A stretch of DNA of 64,000 nt from Emcibacter sp. SYSU 3D8 (GTDB lineage Bacteria > Pseudomonadota > Alphaproteobacteria > SMXS01): contig NZ_JBBYXK010000002.1 of NCBI RefSeq assembly GCF_039655875.1, forward strand, positions 124,001 through 188,000, given 5' to 3'. Shown piece by piece: positions 18,642 through 27,726 of the stretch (its first letter is position 1; every line of letters begins with the position of its first letter). Position numbers and translations under genes: made by a program. The notes below the pieces were generated by a model, which worked only from the letters and a program-made list of their open reading frames with translations, was not told where the DNA came from and searched no databases.

Positions 18642-19616
18642 TCAGGCGGTGACGGGGTCTGCCGGCGCGGGCGCGGTCTTGCCGACCAGTTCGTAGCGTT
18701 CGGTCATCTCGAGCCAGTGGATGATCTCCAGCCGGCCATCGATATGCTCGACCAGCGCGGTGCAGCTTTCCACCCAGTCGCCGTCGTTGCAGTAGAGGAC
18801 GCCGTTCATCGTGCGCATCTCGGCATGGTGGATATGGCCGCAGATGACGCCATCGAGCCCGCGCTCGGCGCATTCGTGCGCCACGGCATCCTCGAAGCGG
18901 CTGATGAATTCCACCGCGTTCTTGACCTTGTGCTTCAGATAGGCCGACAGCGACCAGTAGGAGTAGCCCAGGCGGCGGCGGGCGACGTTGACCAACCGGT
19001 TCACCGCCAGGGCCGCGTTGTAGGCGTGGTCGCCCAGGAAGGCGAGCCAGCGGGCATGCTTGACGACCGCGTCGAAGGCGTCGCCGTGCACCACCAGGAA
19101 GCGGCGGCCATCGGCCATCTGGTGAACGGCCTCGTTGGTGACCAGCACGCCGCCGAAAAAGTGCCCGGCGAAATCGCGCAGGCCCTCGTCGTGGTTGCCG
19201 GTGATATAGATCACCTCGGTGCCTTTGCGCGCCTTGCGCAGCACCTTCTGGACCACGTCGTTGTGGGCCTGGGGCCAATACCAGCTTTTCTTGAGGCGCC
19301 AGCCGTCGACGATGTCGCCGACCAGATAGAGCCTGTCGGATTCGGTGTATTTCAGGAAATCGAGCAGGGCATCGGCCTGCGATCCCCTGGTGCCGAGATG
19401 GATGTCGGAGATCCAGATGCTGCGGTAGCGGAGGTCGCCCTCCTCCAGCGGCGGCTTGGGAAGCGCGGCAACAGTGCGGCGCGCGCTGCCGCGGACGGTG
19501 CCTGACGAGGATCGGCCCTGCCAGTCTTCCGACGAGATGTCCCGTCTCGACGTTTCTGCCTGGATCATAAAACCGTAATCTTTCTTGCTATGATCCCGAT
19601 GGTCGCTTAATTCCAT
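18642..19616 (-). CDS. PlcP-like metallophosphoesterase (often annotated UDP-2,3-diacylglucosamine diphosphatase)
   Basis: A 324-residue calcineurin-like phosphoesterase. Metal ligands are visible in WISDIHLGTRG, VGDIVDGWRL, ITGNHDEGLRD, VHGDAFD and ICGHIHHAEM. The RLKKSWYWPQAHNDVVQK stretch matches my memory of PlcP, the phosphate-starvation phospholipase C of Sinorhizobium, better than LpxH. The product would be diacylglycerol for the downstream GT4. I start at ATG 19616; an open frame to 20042 would run through the divergent lipid kinase and is rejected. ATG 19568 is an alternative. Confidence 0.82.
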   Translation of the reverse strand: MELSDHRDHSKKDYGFMIQAETSRRDISSEDWQGRSSSGTVRGSARRTVAALPKPPLEEGDLRYRSIWISDIHLGTRGSQADALLDFLKYTESDRLYLVGDIVDGWRLKKSWYWPQAHNDVVQKVLRKARKGTEVIYITGNHDEGLRDFAGHFFGGVLVTNEAVHQMADGRRFLVVHGDAFDAVVKHARWLAFLGDHAYNAALAVNRLVNVARRRLGYSYWSLSAYLKHKVKNAVEFISRFEDAVAHECAERGLDGVICGHIHHAEMRTMNGVLYCNDGDWVESCTALVEHIDGRLEIIHWLEMTERYELVGKTAPAPADPVTA

Positions 19617-19649
19617 GTCTTCAAAATACCTCCAGTCAGTTACATTTTT

Positions 19650-20552
19650 ATGTCCAACGCAGAACAAGCCGGTCAGCCGCGACGATTTCTTGTGATTTTG
19701 AACCCCATCGCCGGGCGGCGGCGACAGGTATTCTTGCGCAAGACCATCGAGACCTTGGAGCGGGCAGGTTTCATTGTCACCATCGCGGCGACGACGCAGC
19801 GGGGCGATGCCGAAGCCATGGCCCGAAGCGCCGCGACGGGCGACGACCGGCCCGACGCGGTCGTCGCGGCAGGCGGCGACGGCACCATCAACGAGGTGGC
19901 GAACGGCCTCGCCGGCACCGGCATGATCATGGGCATCATCCCGATGGGCACGGCGAATGTGCTGGCCAGCGAGCTGGGCATCGGCGCGTGGTCCGGACCG
20001 GTGTCGCGGACGCTGATCGACGGTGTGGCCAAGCCGATCCACATGGGCGACATCGACGGCCGCCGCTTCCTGATGATGGCCGGCGCCGGCTATGACGCGC
20101 GGGTGACGGCGCGGATCGATCCCGTCATCAAGTATCGCTGGGGCAAGGCCGCCTATGGCCTCGCCGGCCTGCTTGAATGGCTGGAGCCGCCGGCCGCGCC
20201 GTTCGAGGTGGTCGTCGACGGCCGGTCATACGAGACCGCCTGGATGATCGCCGCCAACGGCCGGCGCTATGCGGGCCGCTACATCGTCGCGCCCATGGCC
20301 CGGCTCGACGCGCCGTCGCTCACCGTCTGCCTGATGCCGGGTGCCGGGCGCCGCGACATGCTCCGTTACCTGGCCGCCATCGGCCGCGACCGGCTGGACC
20401 GGGAGAAGGACGTGCAGTTCATCGAGGCACAGGAGGTGCTGGTGCCGAAAGCACCAGGCGCGCTGATCGAGATCGACGGCGACTTCCACGGTCCCGGCCC
20501 GGCACGCCTCGCGCTGGCCCCGGACACCCTGAACCTCGTCCAGCCCCGCTAG
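19650..20552 (+). CDS. Diacylglycerol kinase family lipid kinase (YegS/BmrU type)
   Basis: A 300-residue lipid kinase with the nucleotide motif VAAGGDGTINEVANGL near residue 75 and GTANVLASELG. It ends ALIEIDGDFHG, as family members do. Such enzymes phosphorylate diacylglycerol, phosphatidylglycerol or sphingoid bases at the membrane. It is divergent from plcP with only 33 bases between starts. Together with plcP and the GT4 it could control the diacylglycerol pool. No ribosome site is obvious before the ATG. Confidence 0.88.
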   Translation: MSNAEQAGQPRRFLVILNPIAGRRRQVFLRKTIETLERAGFIVTIAATTQRGDAEAMARSAATGDDRPDAVVAAGGDGTINEVANGLAGTGMIMGIIPMGTANVLASELGIGAWSGPVSRTLIDGVAKPIHMGDIDGRRFLMMAGAGYDARVTARIDPVIKYRWGKAAYGLAGLLEWLEPPAAPFEVVVDGRSYETAWMIAANGRRYAGRYIVAPMARLDAPSLTVCLMPGAGRRDMLRYLAAIGRDRLDREKDVQFIEAQEVLVPKAPGALIEIDGDFHGPGPARLALAPDTLNLVQPR

Positions 20553-20553
20553 C

Positions 20554-22062
20554 TCAACCTTCCGGCGTCGTCAGCGACACGCCGAGCAGGGCGCGGCGCT
20601 TCAGCCAGGCGCTGGCCCGGTAGCGCGGGTCGCCGTAGAACGCGTACATGGCGTCGAGGATGCCCAGAACCGTGCTGGCGCCGAGCGCGTCGCCGAACTC
20701 CAGCGGCCCCTTGGGATAGCCGAGACCGAGCCGCACGGCTGCGTTGATGTCGTCGGGCGTGGCGATGCGCTGCTGGGCGATCTCGCAGCCCACATTGACG
20801 ATGCAGGCGATCACCCGCTGGGCGATGAAGCCCGGGCTGTCATGGATCACCGTCACCGCCTCGGCGGCCGTCGCGAACAGCGCATGGGCGCCGTCGCGGA
20901 TTTCCGGCCTGGTCACCGGCGTGGTCATAAGCGTGCGGTGGGTGGCGAGGCCGAACAGCGGGTCGATGGCAACGGTGTTGGCCGGGTCGATGCCCAGCTC
21001 CAGCGCGGTGGTTGTAGCGTCCTTGCCGATGGGCGAGACGATGCTGACCACGCCGTCGCCCGGCTCGGACACGACGGAGACGCCGTTCGCCTTGGCGAGC
21101 GCGGTGACGATGTCCTGTACTTCAGTGGAGGCTTTCGCGGCCCAGACGGCTTTCGGCAGCGCGGTGGGCGCGGGAGCGCGCGGGAAGGTGCTGCGCTTGC
21201 CGTCCGCATATTCATAGAAGCCGCGGCCGGTCTTGCGGCCGTAGAGGCCGGCGGCGACGCGCTGCGGCGCCAGCGGGTTCGGCACGTAACGCGGCTCGTT
21301 GAAGAACTGCTGCCAGATGCTGACCATCACCGGGAACGACACGTCGAGGCCGGTCAGGTCGAGGAGTTCGAAGCAGCCCATGCGGAAGCCGCAGGCATCG
21401 CGCAGCACGTCGTCGATCACCGGATATTCGGCGACGCCTTCCGACAGGATGCGGAAGCCCTCGGTGTAATAGGCGCGGCCGGCATGGTTGACCAGGAAGC
21501 CGGGCGTGTCCTTGGCGCCGACCGGGCGGTGGCCCATGGCGTTCGCCAGCGCGTTCAGGCGGTCGATGGCCCAGTCCTCGGTCATCAGCGCCTTCACCAC
21601 CTCGACCACCTTCATCAGCGGCACCGGGTTGAAGAAGTGGAAGCCGGCGACGCGGCCCGGCTTCTTGCAGGCGGCGGCAATGGCGGTGACGCTGAGCGAG
21701 GAGGTGTTGGTGGTGAGGATGCAGTCGTCCGAAACGATGGCCTCCAGGTCGGCAAACACCTGCTTCTTCACGTCGAGATTTTCCAGGATCGCCTCGACCA
21801 CCACGGTGCAGTCGGCGAAGCCCTCGAGACTGTCGGCCAGGGTCAGATTGGCCTTGGCGGCGTCGGCGGCGGCCTGATCCATCTGGCCCTTCTCGGCGGA
21901 CCGGTCCAGCATCTTGCCGATGAAACCGGCGGCTTCTTCCATGGCGGCCCGGTTCATGTCGAACAGGCGCACCGGGCAACCGGCCTGGAGGGCGATCTGG
22001 ACGATGCCGCGGCCCATGGCGCCGGCACCCAGGACGCCGACGATTTCGTTCTGCTTGGTCAC
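20554..22062 (-). CDS. 3-hydroxyacyl-CoA dehydrogenase (PaaH-like)
   Basis: A 502-residue NAD-dependent enzyme oxidising L-3-hydroxyacyl-CoA in fatty-acid or phenylacetate degradation. The Rossmann motif GVLGAGAMGRGIVQIAL opens the protein, the catalytic histidine lies in GFHFFNPVPLMKVVEVV, and the C-terminal helical domain occurs twice (about residues 185-285 and 410-495), the layout of PaaH/PaaC. No other paa genes are nearby, so the pathway is uncertain. The start is a GTG with GGGGGAACTC before it. Confidence 0.9.
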   Translation of the reverse strand: MTKQNEIVGVLGAGAMGRGIVQIALQAGCPVRLFDMNRAAMEEAAGFIGKMLDRSAEKGQMDQAAADAAKANLTLADSLEGFADCTVVVEAILENLDVKKQVFADLEAIVSDDCILTTNTSSLSVTAIAAACKKPGRVAGFHFFNPVPLMKVVEVVKALMTEDWAIDRLNALANAMGHRPVGAKDTPGFLVNHAGRAYYTEGFRILSEGVAEYPVIDDVLRDACGFRMGCFELLDLTGLDVSFPVMVSIWQQFFNEPRYVPNPLAPQRVAAGLYGRKTGRGFYEYADGKRSTFPRAPAPTALPKAVWAAKASTEVQDIVTALAKANGVSVVSEPGDGVVSIVSPIGKDATTTALELGIDPANTVAIDPLFGLATHRTLMTTPVTRPEIRDGAHALFATAAEAVTVIHDSPGFIAQRVIACIVNVGCEIAQQRIATPDDINAAVRLGLGYPKGPLEFGDALGASTVLGILDAMYAFYGDPRYRASAWLKRRALLGVSLTTPEG

Positions 22063-22195
22063 GAGTTCCCCCGTTGTTCACTGCTTGGTAAGGTGGGGCG
22101 GTTCATAGCACAGCCGGTTCGGCCGCACCAAGCACCGAGGCTGGGATTCGTGCCGGCACCTTCGCTATGCTGGGGCGGGAAACGGGAGAACGACC

Positions 22196-23053
22196 ATGAC
22201 ATTCGCCAAAGGCGGCCTGGTGGAAGCCGAGTGGCTTGCCGCGCACCTCGACGATCCGACCCTGCGCATCTATGACTGCACCGTGTTCCTGACGCCGGGC
22301 GGCGACGGCACGGTGAAGATCGAGAGCGGCAGGGCGCACTGGGAGCAGGGTCACATTCCCGGCGCCGGCTTCCTCGACCTGATCTCCGATCTGTCCGATA
22401 CCGGGCAGGCACTGCGCTTCATGATGCCGTCGGCAGAAAAGTTTGCCAGCGCGATCGGCAAGGCGGGCCTGGGCGACGACAGCCACGCCGTCCTCTATTG
22501 CGCCGGGCCACCCATGTGGGCGACCAGAGTGTGGTGGATGCTGCGCGCCTTCGGCTTCGACAACGCCGCCGTGCTGAATGGCGGGTGGAGCCGCTGGAAG
22601 GGCGAAGGCCGCGCGCTGTCGGTCGATCCGCCCCGCTATCCGCCCGCGATATTCACGCCAAAGCCGCGCCCCGGGCTGTTCGTCGGCAAGGACGACGTGG
22701 CCGCCGCCATCGCCGACGGCCAGACCTGCGTGCTCAACAGCCTGTCGCGCGAGATGCACGCCGGCAAGGTGGCGACGGGCCCGCGCCCCGGCCGCATCGC
22801 CGGCAGCGTCAACCTGCCCGCCATGGATCTGCTGGGGGAGGACCTGCGCCTGCTGGACGACGCCGTGCTGCGCGAGCGGCTGGGCGGCGTTGCCGGAAGT
22901 GACGGCAGGATCATTACCTATTGCGGCGGCGGCATCGCCGCGACGCTGACCGCCTTCGCCCTCGCCCGGCTGGGCTACGAGGATGTCGCTGTCTATGACG
23001 GCTCCATGTCCGAATGGTCGGCTGATCCGGCCGCCCCCATGGAGGTGGGATAA
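22196..23053 (+). CDS. Sulfurtransferase, two rhodanese domains
   Basis: A 285-residue tandem rhodanese protein of the thiosulfate/3-mercaptopyruvate sulfurtransferase type. The N-domain has GHIPGAGFLDL and a degenerate loop YCAGPPMWATR. The C-domain carries the persulfide-forming cysteine in TYCGGGIAAT (near residue 242). The classic loop is CGSGVTA or CRxGx[R/T], so this variant leaves thiosulfate versus mercaptopyruvate open. GGGAGAACGACC precedes the ATG. Confidence 0.88.
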   Translation: MTFAKGGLVEAEWLAAHLDDPTLRIYDCTVFLTPGGDGTVKIESGRAHWEQGHIPGAGFLDLISDLSDTGQALRFMMPSAEKFASAIGKAGLGDDSHAVLYCAGPPMWATRVWWMLRAFGFDNAAVLNGGWSRWKGEGRALSVDPPRYPPAIFTPKPRPGLFVGKDDVAAAIADGQTCVLNSLSREMHAGKVATGPRPGRIAGSVNLPAMDLLGEDLRLLDDAVLRERLGGVAGSDGRIITYCGGGIAATLTAFALARLGYEDVAVYDGSMSEWSADPAAPMEVG

Positions 23054-23218
23054 CGCTTTTCAGCCTGTTTTCCGCCAGGCCGGTATTGCATATCGCGTTA
23101 CCACGCCCATTTTTATAACTCCCCCCGTGCAATGCGGTTTTCCGCTTGTCCCGCAATAATTTCGCCCGCCCTTCCCCGCCGATGTTACCATTCCGGGTAA
23201 GCTGAGGAACGCCCTTCG

Positions 23219-25069
23219 ATGGAGTGGATCGACCACATCATAATGCTCTCGTCCGGCCTGATTGTGCTGAGCATTCTGGTCGGGTTGGTCTCGACCCGTT
23301 TCGGGGCGCCGCTGCTGCTGGTGTTCCTGATCCTGGGCATGCTGGCGGGTGAAGATGGACCCGGCGGCATTTATTTCGACAACTTCCATGTGGCCTACGC
23401 GGTCGGCAGCCTGGCGCTGGCCATCATCCTGTTCGACGGCGGCCTGCGTACCGAGCGCAAGGATTTCCGCGACGTGCTCGCACCCGCCGCGACACTGGCA
23501 AGCGTGGGCGTGGTGATCACCGCCGCCATCGCCGGGCTGGCAGCGAAATGGTTCATGGGCGTCGGCTGGATCGAGGGGCTGCTGGTCGGCTCCATCGTGG
23601 CCTCAACCGACGCCGCGGCGGTGTTCTTCCTGCTCAATGTCCGCGGCGTGCGGCTGAGGGACCGGCTGCGCGCCACGTTGGAGGTGGAAGCCGGCCTGAA
23701 CGATCCCATGGCCGTGTTCCTGACCATTACCTTTCTGACCATCCTGCAGGCGAGCAATGCCAGCCCGATGGACACGGCGCAGACGCTGATGACCCACGCC
23801 ATCGTCCAGTTGCTGGGCGGCGTCGTGTTCGGGGTGCTGGGCGGCAGCCTGCTGCTGACCATGGTCAACCGCCTGAACCTGTCCGCCGGTCTCTATCCGG
23901 TTCTGGCGGTCGCAGGCGGCCTGCTCGTGTTCGCCGCGGCCCAGTCCTTCGGCGCCAGCGGCTTCCTCGCCGTCTATCTGGCGGGCTATGTGTTCGGCCG
24001 GCGCCGGCACAAGGCAACCCAGCTGATCGAGCGGTTCACCGACGGCATGGCATGGCTCAGCCAGATCGCCATGTTCCTGATCCTGGGACTGCTGATCACA
24101 CCCTCGAAGCTGCTGCCCATGCTGGCGGCGTCCATCGGCATTGCCGCCGTGCTGATCTTCATCGCCCGCCCGGTGGCGGGCTTCGTGTGCCTGTGGCCGT
24201 ACAAGTTCAGCCCGCGCGAGATCGGCTTCGTGTCGTGGGTCGGCTTGCGGGGCGCGGTGCCGATCTATCTGGGCACCATCCCGATCCTGGCCGGTGTCCC
24301 CGGCTCGCAGGAATGGTTCAGCGTGGTCTACATGGTGGTGATCACCTCGCTGGTGGTGCAGGGATGGACCATCGGGCTGTCGGGCCGCTGGCTGAACGTG
24401 GTGCTGCCGCCGCGCCCCGCCGCGCCGCCACGGATCGACATCGACCTGCCGCACGACATCGGCAAGGGCATGATGGCCTATACGGTCCAGCCCGACAGCC
24501 TGGCCATGCGGCGCAGCATGGCGCGCCTGCCACTGCCCGACGAGGTCTCGGTAGTCTCGATCATCCGTGACGGGACGATCAGGGGTGCGAGCGAGGTGGA
24601 ACATCTGGCTCCCGGCGACGACGTCCTGCTGCTGACGCCGTCCGAGCATGTGGCGCTGCTCGACCGGGTGTTCGGCACCAAGGGCGGCGCCCGCGACACG
24701 GCCGTGGACCTGCTGGGCGAGTTCACCTTCGCCGCCGATACGCCGGTGGGCGCGGTGACCGAGATTTACGATGCCGTGGTGCCGGCGAACCAGCGCGACG
24801 TGCCGCTGGGGCAGTTCATGGAGACCCATCTGCTGACCCGGCCCAGTGCGGGCAAGCGCCTGCGGCTGGGCGCCATCGAATTGATCGTGGCCGAGACCCG
24901 CAAGGACCGCGTCACCCGCGTCGCCATCGAACTGGAGCCCATGGAAGGCTCGATCAGGCGCTTCGACCCCTGGCTGATCTGGATGCGATCCGTGTTGTGG
25001 CTGCCGCTCGAGCGGCGGCTGCTGGCCATTCTGCCAAAAATTCCAAAGCCGGTCTGGTGGGGCCGGTAA
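23219..25069 (+). CDS. nhaP2: Potassium/proton antiporter (CvrA/NhaP2 type)
   Basis: A 616-residue CPA1 antiporter that expels K+ in exchange for H+ across the inner membrane. About twelve hydrophobic segments fill residues 1-400, with the ion-site motif SIVASTDAAAVF and AGLNDPMAV. A TrkA-C domain (about 420-490, with VSIIRDGTIRGASEVEHL) and a CorC/HlyC-type transporter-associated domain (about 500-590) follow, the NhaP2/CvrA layout. GAGGAAC lies before the ATG. Confidence 0.93.
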   Translation: MEWIDHIIMLSSGLIVLSILVGLVSTRFGAPLLLVFLILGMLAGEDGPGGIYFDNFHVAYAVGSLALAIILFDGGLRTERKDFRDVLAPAATLASVGVVITAAIAGLAAKWFMGVGWIEGLLVGSIVASTDAAAVFFLLNVRGVRLRDRLRATLEVEAGLNDPMAVFLTITFLTILQASNASPMDTAQTLMTHAIVQLLGGVVFGVLGGSLLLTMVNRLNLSAGLYPVLAVAGGLLVFAAAQSFGASGFLAVYLAGYVFGRRRHKATQLIERFTDGMAWLSQIAMFLILGLLITPSKLLPMLAASIGIAAVLIFIARPVAGFVCLWPYKFSPREIGFVSWVGLRGAVPIYLGTIPILAGVPGSQEWFSVVYMVVITSLVVQGWTIGLSGRWLNVVLPPRPAAPPRIDIDLPHDIGKGMMAYTVQPDSLAMRRSMARLPLPDEVSVVSIIRDGTIRGASEVEHLAPGDDVLLLTPSEHVALLDRVFGTKGGARDTAVDLLGEFTFAADTPVGAVTEIYDAVVPANQRDVPLGQFMETHLLTRPSAGKRLRLGAIELIVAETRKDRVTRVAIELEPMEGSIRRFDPWLIWMRSVLWLPLERRLLAILPKIPKPVWWGR

Positions 25070-25095
25070 TCCGGCGACGCCGGCTCGCCCCCGCC

Positions 25096-25482
25096 CTAAA
25101 GCTTGGCCACGCCGTCGATCTCGACGATCAGGTCCCGGTGGGCCAGTTCGCGGACGCCGATGGCGGTCCAGGTGGGATAGGGATCGTTGACGTAACGGTC
25201 CTTCACCTCGGCGAACAGGGCAATGCTGTGCTGCAGCTCGATGTGGTAGCTCTTCATGTCGACCAAATTGTCGAAGGTCGCGCCGACCTCGTCGAGGATC
25301 GCCTTCATGTTCTCGAAGCAGAGTTCGAACTGGGCCTCGTGGTTCCGGGGGATCGAGCCTTCGGGCATGATGCCGATGGCGCCCGAAATGTAGAGCGTGT
25401 CGCCAACCAGCAGCCCGGGCGAGTAATGCCAGTTGTCGTGCAGGCTCTTCAGCCGGTCGGGTACGATCATCTTCTTCTGCAT
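25096..25482 (-). CDS. RidA family protein
   Basis: A 128-residue RidA/YjgF-fold protein. Family members trimerise and hydrolyse reactive enamines or imines. Typical segments are YSPGLLVGDTLYISGAIG, FENMKAILDEVGATFDNLV and PTWTAIGVREL. The arginine near residue 105 that canonical RidA uses to bind the substrate carboxylate appears as VRELAH, so the arginine is probably kept though its surroundings differ. AGGAGCGAG precedes the ATG. Confidence 0.87.
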   Translation of the reverse strand: MQKKMIVPDRLKSLHDNWHYSPGLLVGDTLYISGAIGIMPEGSIPRNHEAQFELCFENMKAILDEVGATFDNLVDMKSYHIELQHSIALFAEVKDRYVNDPYPTWTAIGVRELAHRDLIVEIDGVAKL

Positions 25483-25575
25483 GACTCGCTCCTGTTCGGT
25501 TGGATCATCTCCCTATCGGGACAGCCCGAAAGGGAGATGATCGATCCTGAGTTGCCGGAGCAGCCTGGGGCTGCT

Positions 25576-26337
25576 CTAGAGACCGCCGGTCACCGGCCAG
25601 ATCTGACCGGTAATCCAGCCGGATGCGGGCGCGGCGAGATAGACGACGGCCGCACCGATATCCATGGGCGTGCCGAAGCGGCCCGCCGGTATGTTCGCCT
25701 TCTTCAGCAGGTCCGGCAGGCCGGATTCGTCGATACCGAGCGCGTTCATCACCACCTCGGTCGGAATCCAGGCCGGCTCGATGGCGTTGACCCGCACGCG
25801 CGGCGCCAGCTCGCGGGCGAAGGTCTCGGTCAGGCTGTTCACCGCCGCCTTGGCCGCGCCGTAATGGCCGCTGCCCGGCACCGGGCCACGCGCCGCCCGC
25901 GACGAGATGTTGATGACCGCGCCGCCGTCCGCCATTTGCTTCACCGCCGCGACCGTGCCTGCCCAGACAGAAGTGAGATTGGTGTCCATGCAGTGGTGCC
26001 ATGAGTCGGGCGAGGCGCCGGTCAGCGGCCCCATATAGGTCGAGCCGCCGGCATTGTTCACCCAGATGCTGAGCTTGCCGAAATTGTCGACAGCGGCCTG
26101 CGCCAGCGCGTCCAGCGACTGGGCATTGGTGACGTCGGTGGGCACGGCAAGCGCCTTGCCGCCACTGGCGACGATATCGGCGGCGACCCGTTCGACATCG
26201 TCCTTGCGCCGCGCCGCAAGCACCACCGCCGCACCCGCCTCGGACAGCGCATGGGCGATGCCCTCGCCGATGCCGCGGCCGCCGCCGGTGACCACCGCCA
26301 CCTGACCGTCGAGCCTGTACTGGTCGAGAATGCCCAT
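25576..26337 (-). CDS. SDR family oxidoreductase, second of a tandem pair
   Basis: A 253-residue short-chain dehydrogenase with VTGGGRGIGEGI, NNAGGSTYMG, catalytic Ser in NISSRAARG and HYGAAKAA (Tyr and Lys). It closely resembles its upstream neighbour along the whole length, so the pair arose by tandem duplication. The start ATG overlaps the neighbour's stop as TGATG. A long frame reading back through the neighbour (to 27105) is a shadow, not a fusion. Relatives include 7-alpha-hydroxysteroid and 3-oxoacyl dehydrogenases; the substrate is unknown. Confidence 0.9.
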   Translation of the reverse strand: MGILDQYRLDGQVAVVTGGGRGIGEGIAHALSEAGAAVVLAARRKDDVERVAADIVASGGKALAVPTDVTNAQSLDALAQAAVDNFGKLSIWVNNAGGSTYMGPLTGASPDSWHHCMDTNLTSVWAGTVAAVKQMADGGAVINISSRAARGPVPGSGHYGAAKAAVNSLTETFARELAPRVRVNAIEPAWIPTEVVMNALGIDESGLPDLLKKANIPAGRFGTPMDIGAAVVYLAAPASGWITGQIWPVTGGL

Positions 26338-27101
26338 CAGTGACCTCCGGTCACGGGCAGCATCTGGCCGGTCACCCAGCCGGAGGCAGGCGAGCACAGA
26401 TAGACCACGGCGGCGCCGATATCCTGCGGCTTGCCGAAGGTGCCCATGGGAATGGCAAGCTGCTTGGCGAGCGCCGGCAGTCCGCTTTCGTCGGCGACGC
26501 CCAGCGCGGCCATCATCACCTCGGTGGGGATGTAGCCCGGCATGATGGCGTTGACCCGGATATTGGGCGCCAGTTCGCGGGCAAAGGTCTCGGTCAGGCT
26601 GTTGACGGCGGCCTTGGCCGCGCCGTAATGGCCGCTGCCCGGGATCGGACCGCGCGCCACCAGCGACGAGATGTTGACGATGGCGCCGCCCTCGGTCATC
26701 CGCTTGACCGCAGCGACCGTCGCCGCCCAGACGGCGGTGATGTTGAGGTCGACACAATCCTGCCAGTCCTTGGCAGACAGTTCGGTCAGCGGTCCCATGG
26801 CCCGCGAGCCGCCGGCGTTGTTCACCAGGATGGTCAGCTTGCCGAAATTGTCGACGGCAGCCTGTGCCAGTGCCTCGAGCGCCTGGGAATTGGTGACATC
26901 GGTCGGCACGGCGATCGCGCGCCCCCCCTTGGCGTTGATGTCGGCGGCAACCTTTTCCACCTCGGCGGCGCGGCGGGCGGCTACCACCACGGCGGCGCCC
27001 GCGTCGGACAATGCGTGTGCAATGCCCTCGCCCAGGCCGCGTCCACCACCGGTGATAACCGCGACCTGCCCGTCGAGCCGATACTGCTCCAGAACTCCCA
27101 T
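26337..27101 (-). CDS. SDR family oxidoreductase, first of a tandem pair
   Basis: A 254-residue short-chain dehydrogenase with VITGGGRGLGEGI, NNAGGSRAMG, Ser in NISSLVARG and HYGAAKAA. It is a paralogue of the next gene, with most differences in the substrate-loop region around residues 185-215, which suggests altered specificity after duplication. GGGGAGAG precedes the ATG. Confidence 0.9.
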   Translation of the reverse strand: MGVLEQYRLDGQVAVITGGGRGLGEGIAHALSDAGAAVVVAARRAAEVEKVAADINAKGGRAIAVPTDVTNSQALEALAQAAVDNFGKLTILVNNAGGSRAMGPLTELSAKDWQDCVDLNITAVWAATVAAVKRMTEGGAIVNISSLVARGPIPGSGHYGAAKAAVNSLTETFARELAPNIRVNAIMPGYIPTEVMMAALGVADESGLPALAKQLAIPMGTFGKPQDIGAAVVYLCSPASGWVTGQMLPVTGGH

Positions 27102-27238
27102 GCAACTCTCCCCGTTAATGCTCGTTGAAGTTTAGCACACCGCACCGGACGCACAGGCGAAAAGGCGGCCCCATTGGGAAAACGGCTCCCGCGTTCACAT
27201 ATTCTGTTGTGGGAGTGAAACCGAATCGGAGGAAGGAA

Positions 27239-27697
27239 ATGGCGAAGCTATCGAGTCTGATTTTGCCAGCGATCCTGGCGCTGGGGCTGTCCCTGCCGGC
27301 GGGCGCCGCGCCCGCCGAGCCTGAAGGCGACCCCGCGGAGCCGGCGCCGCTGGCAGACCCCGCCACAGTCAGGCCCACTGCGACCGTAGGATTCTCTCCG
27401 GCCATGAAGGACACGATCCGCGCCTATTACAAGGGCAAGGGATGTGCTCGCGGCATGGCCGAGCCTGTGGCCGGCTGCATCCCACGCCGCGATCCGTCGA
27501 CGGCACCGCGCTACAGCGTCGGCAAGCCGTTGCCATCGGGCATGGAGGCCGCACCGCTGCCGAAGCCTTTGGCCAGTGCGATGGCGGCACCCGAAGGATA
27601 CGGCTTCGGTCTCGTGGATGGCGATGTGCTGCTGCTTGCCGACGACAACAGGCGGGTTGCCGACACCTATCCGGCGATCGACCCCGCGGCACCCTAG
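27239..27697 (+). CDS. Exported CigR/RcnB-like small protein
   Basis: A 152-residue protein with a signal peptide ending near LPAGAAPA. The mature part follows the pattern I know from CigR/RcnB-like proteins: a YYKGKGCARGMA segment, a second Cys-containing CIPRRDP, VGKPLP, then a C-terminal GLVDGDVLLLADDNRRVADTY. CigR of Salmonella is a virulence-related membrane protein, and the role outside it is unknown. GGAGGAAGG sits directly before the ATG at 27239. It converges with the chorismate mutase/dehydratase gene. Confidence 0.66.
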   Translation: MAKLSSLILPAILALGLSLPAGAAPAEPEGDPAEPAPLADPATVRPTATVGFSPAMKDTIRAYYKGKGCARGMAEPVAGCIPRRDPSTAPRYSVGKPLPSGMEAAPLPKPLASAMAAPEGYGFGLVDGDVLLLADDNRRVADTYPAIDPAAP

Positions 27698-27726
27698 GCC
27701 GGGCTGCCCGGCGCCGGCGGTTACAG

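Noticed and set aside
19617-19649. Pho box between plcP-like and kinase genes
   Set aside because: Only one TGTAAC half-site is present; a Pho box needs two at fixed spacing.
18642-20042. Longer phosphoesterase extending to 20042
   Set aside because: The extension runs antisense through the lipid kinase and has no family resemblance.
25576-27105. A 509-residue SDR fusion
   Set aside because: The first half is an out-of-frame reading of the upstream SDR gene; the real genes meet at TGATG with separate starts.
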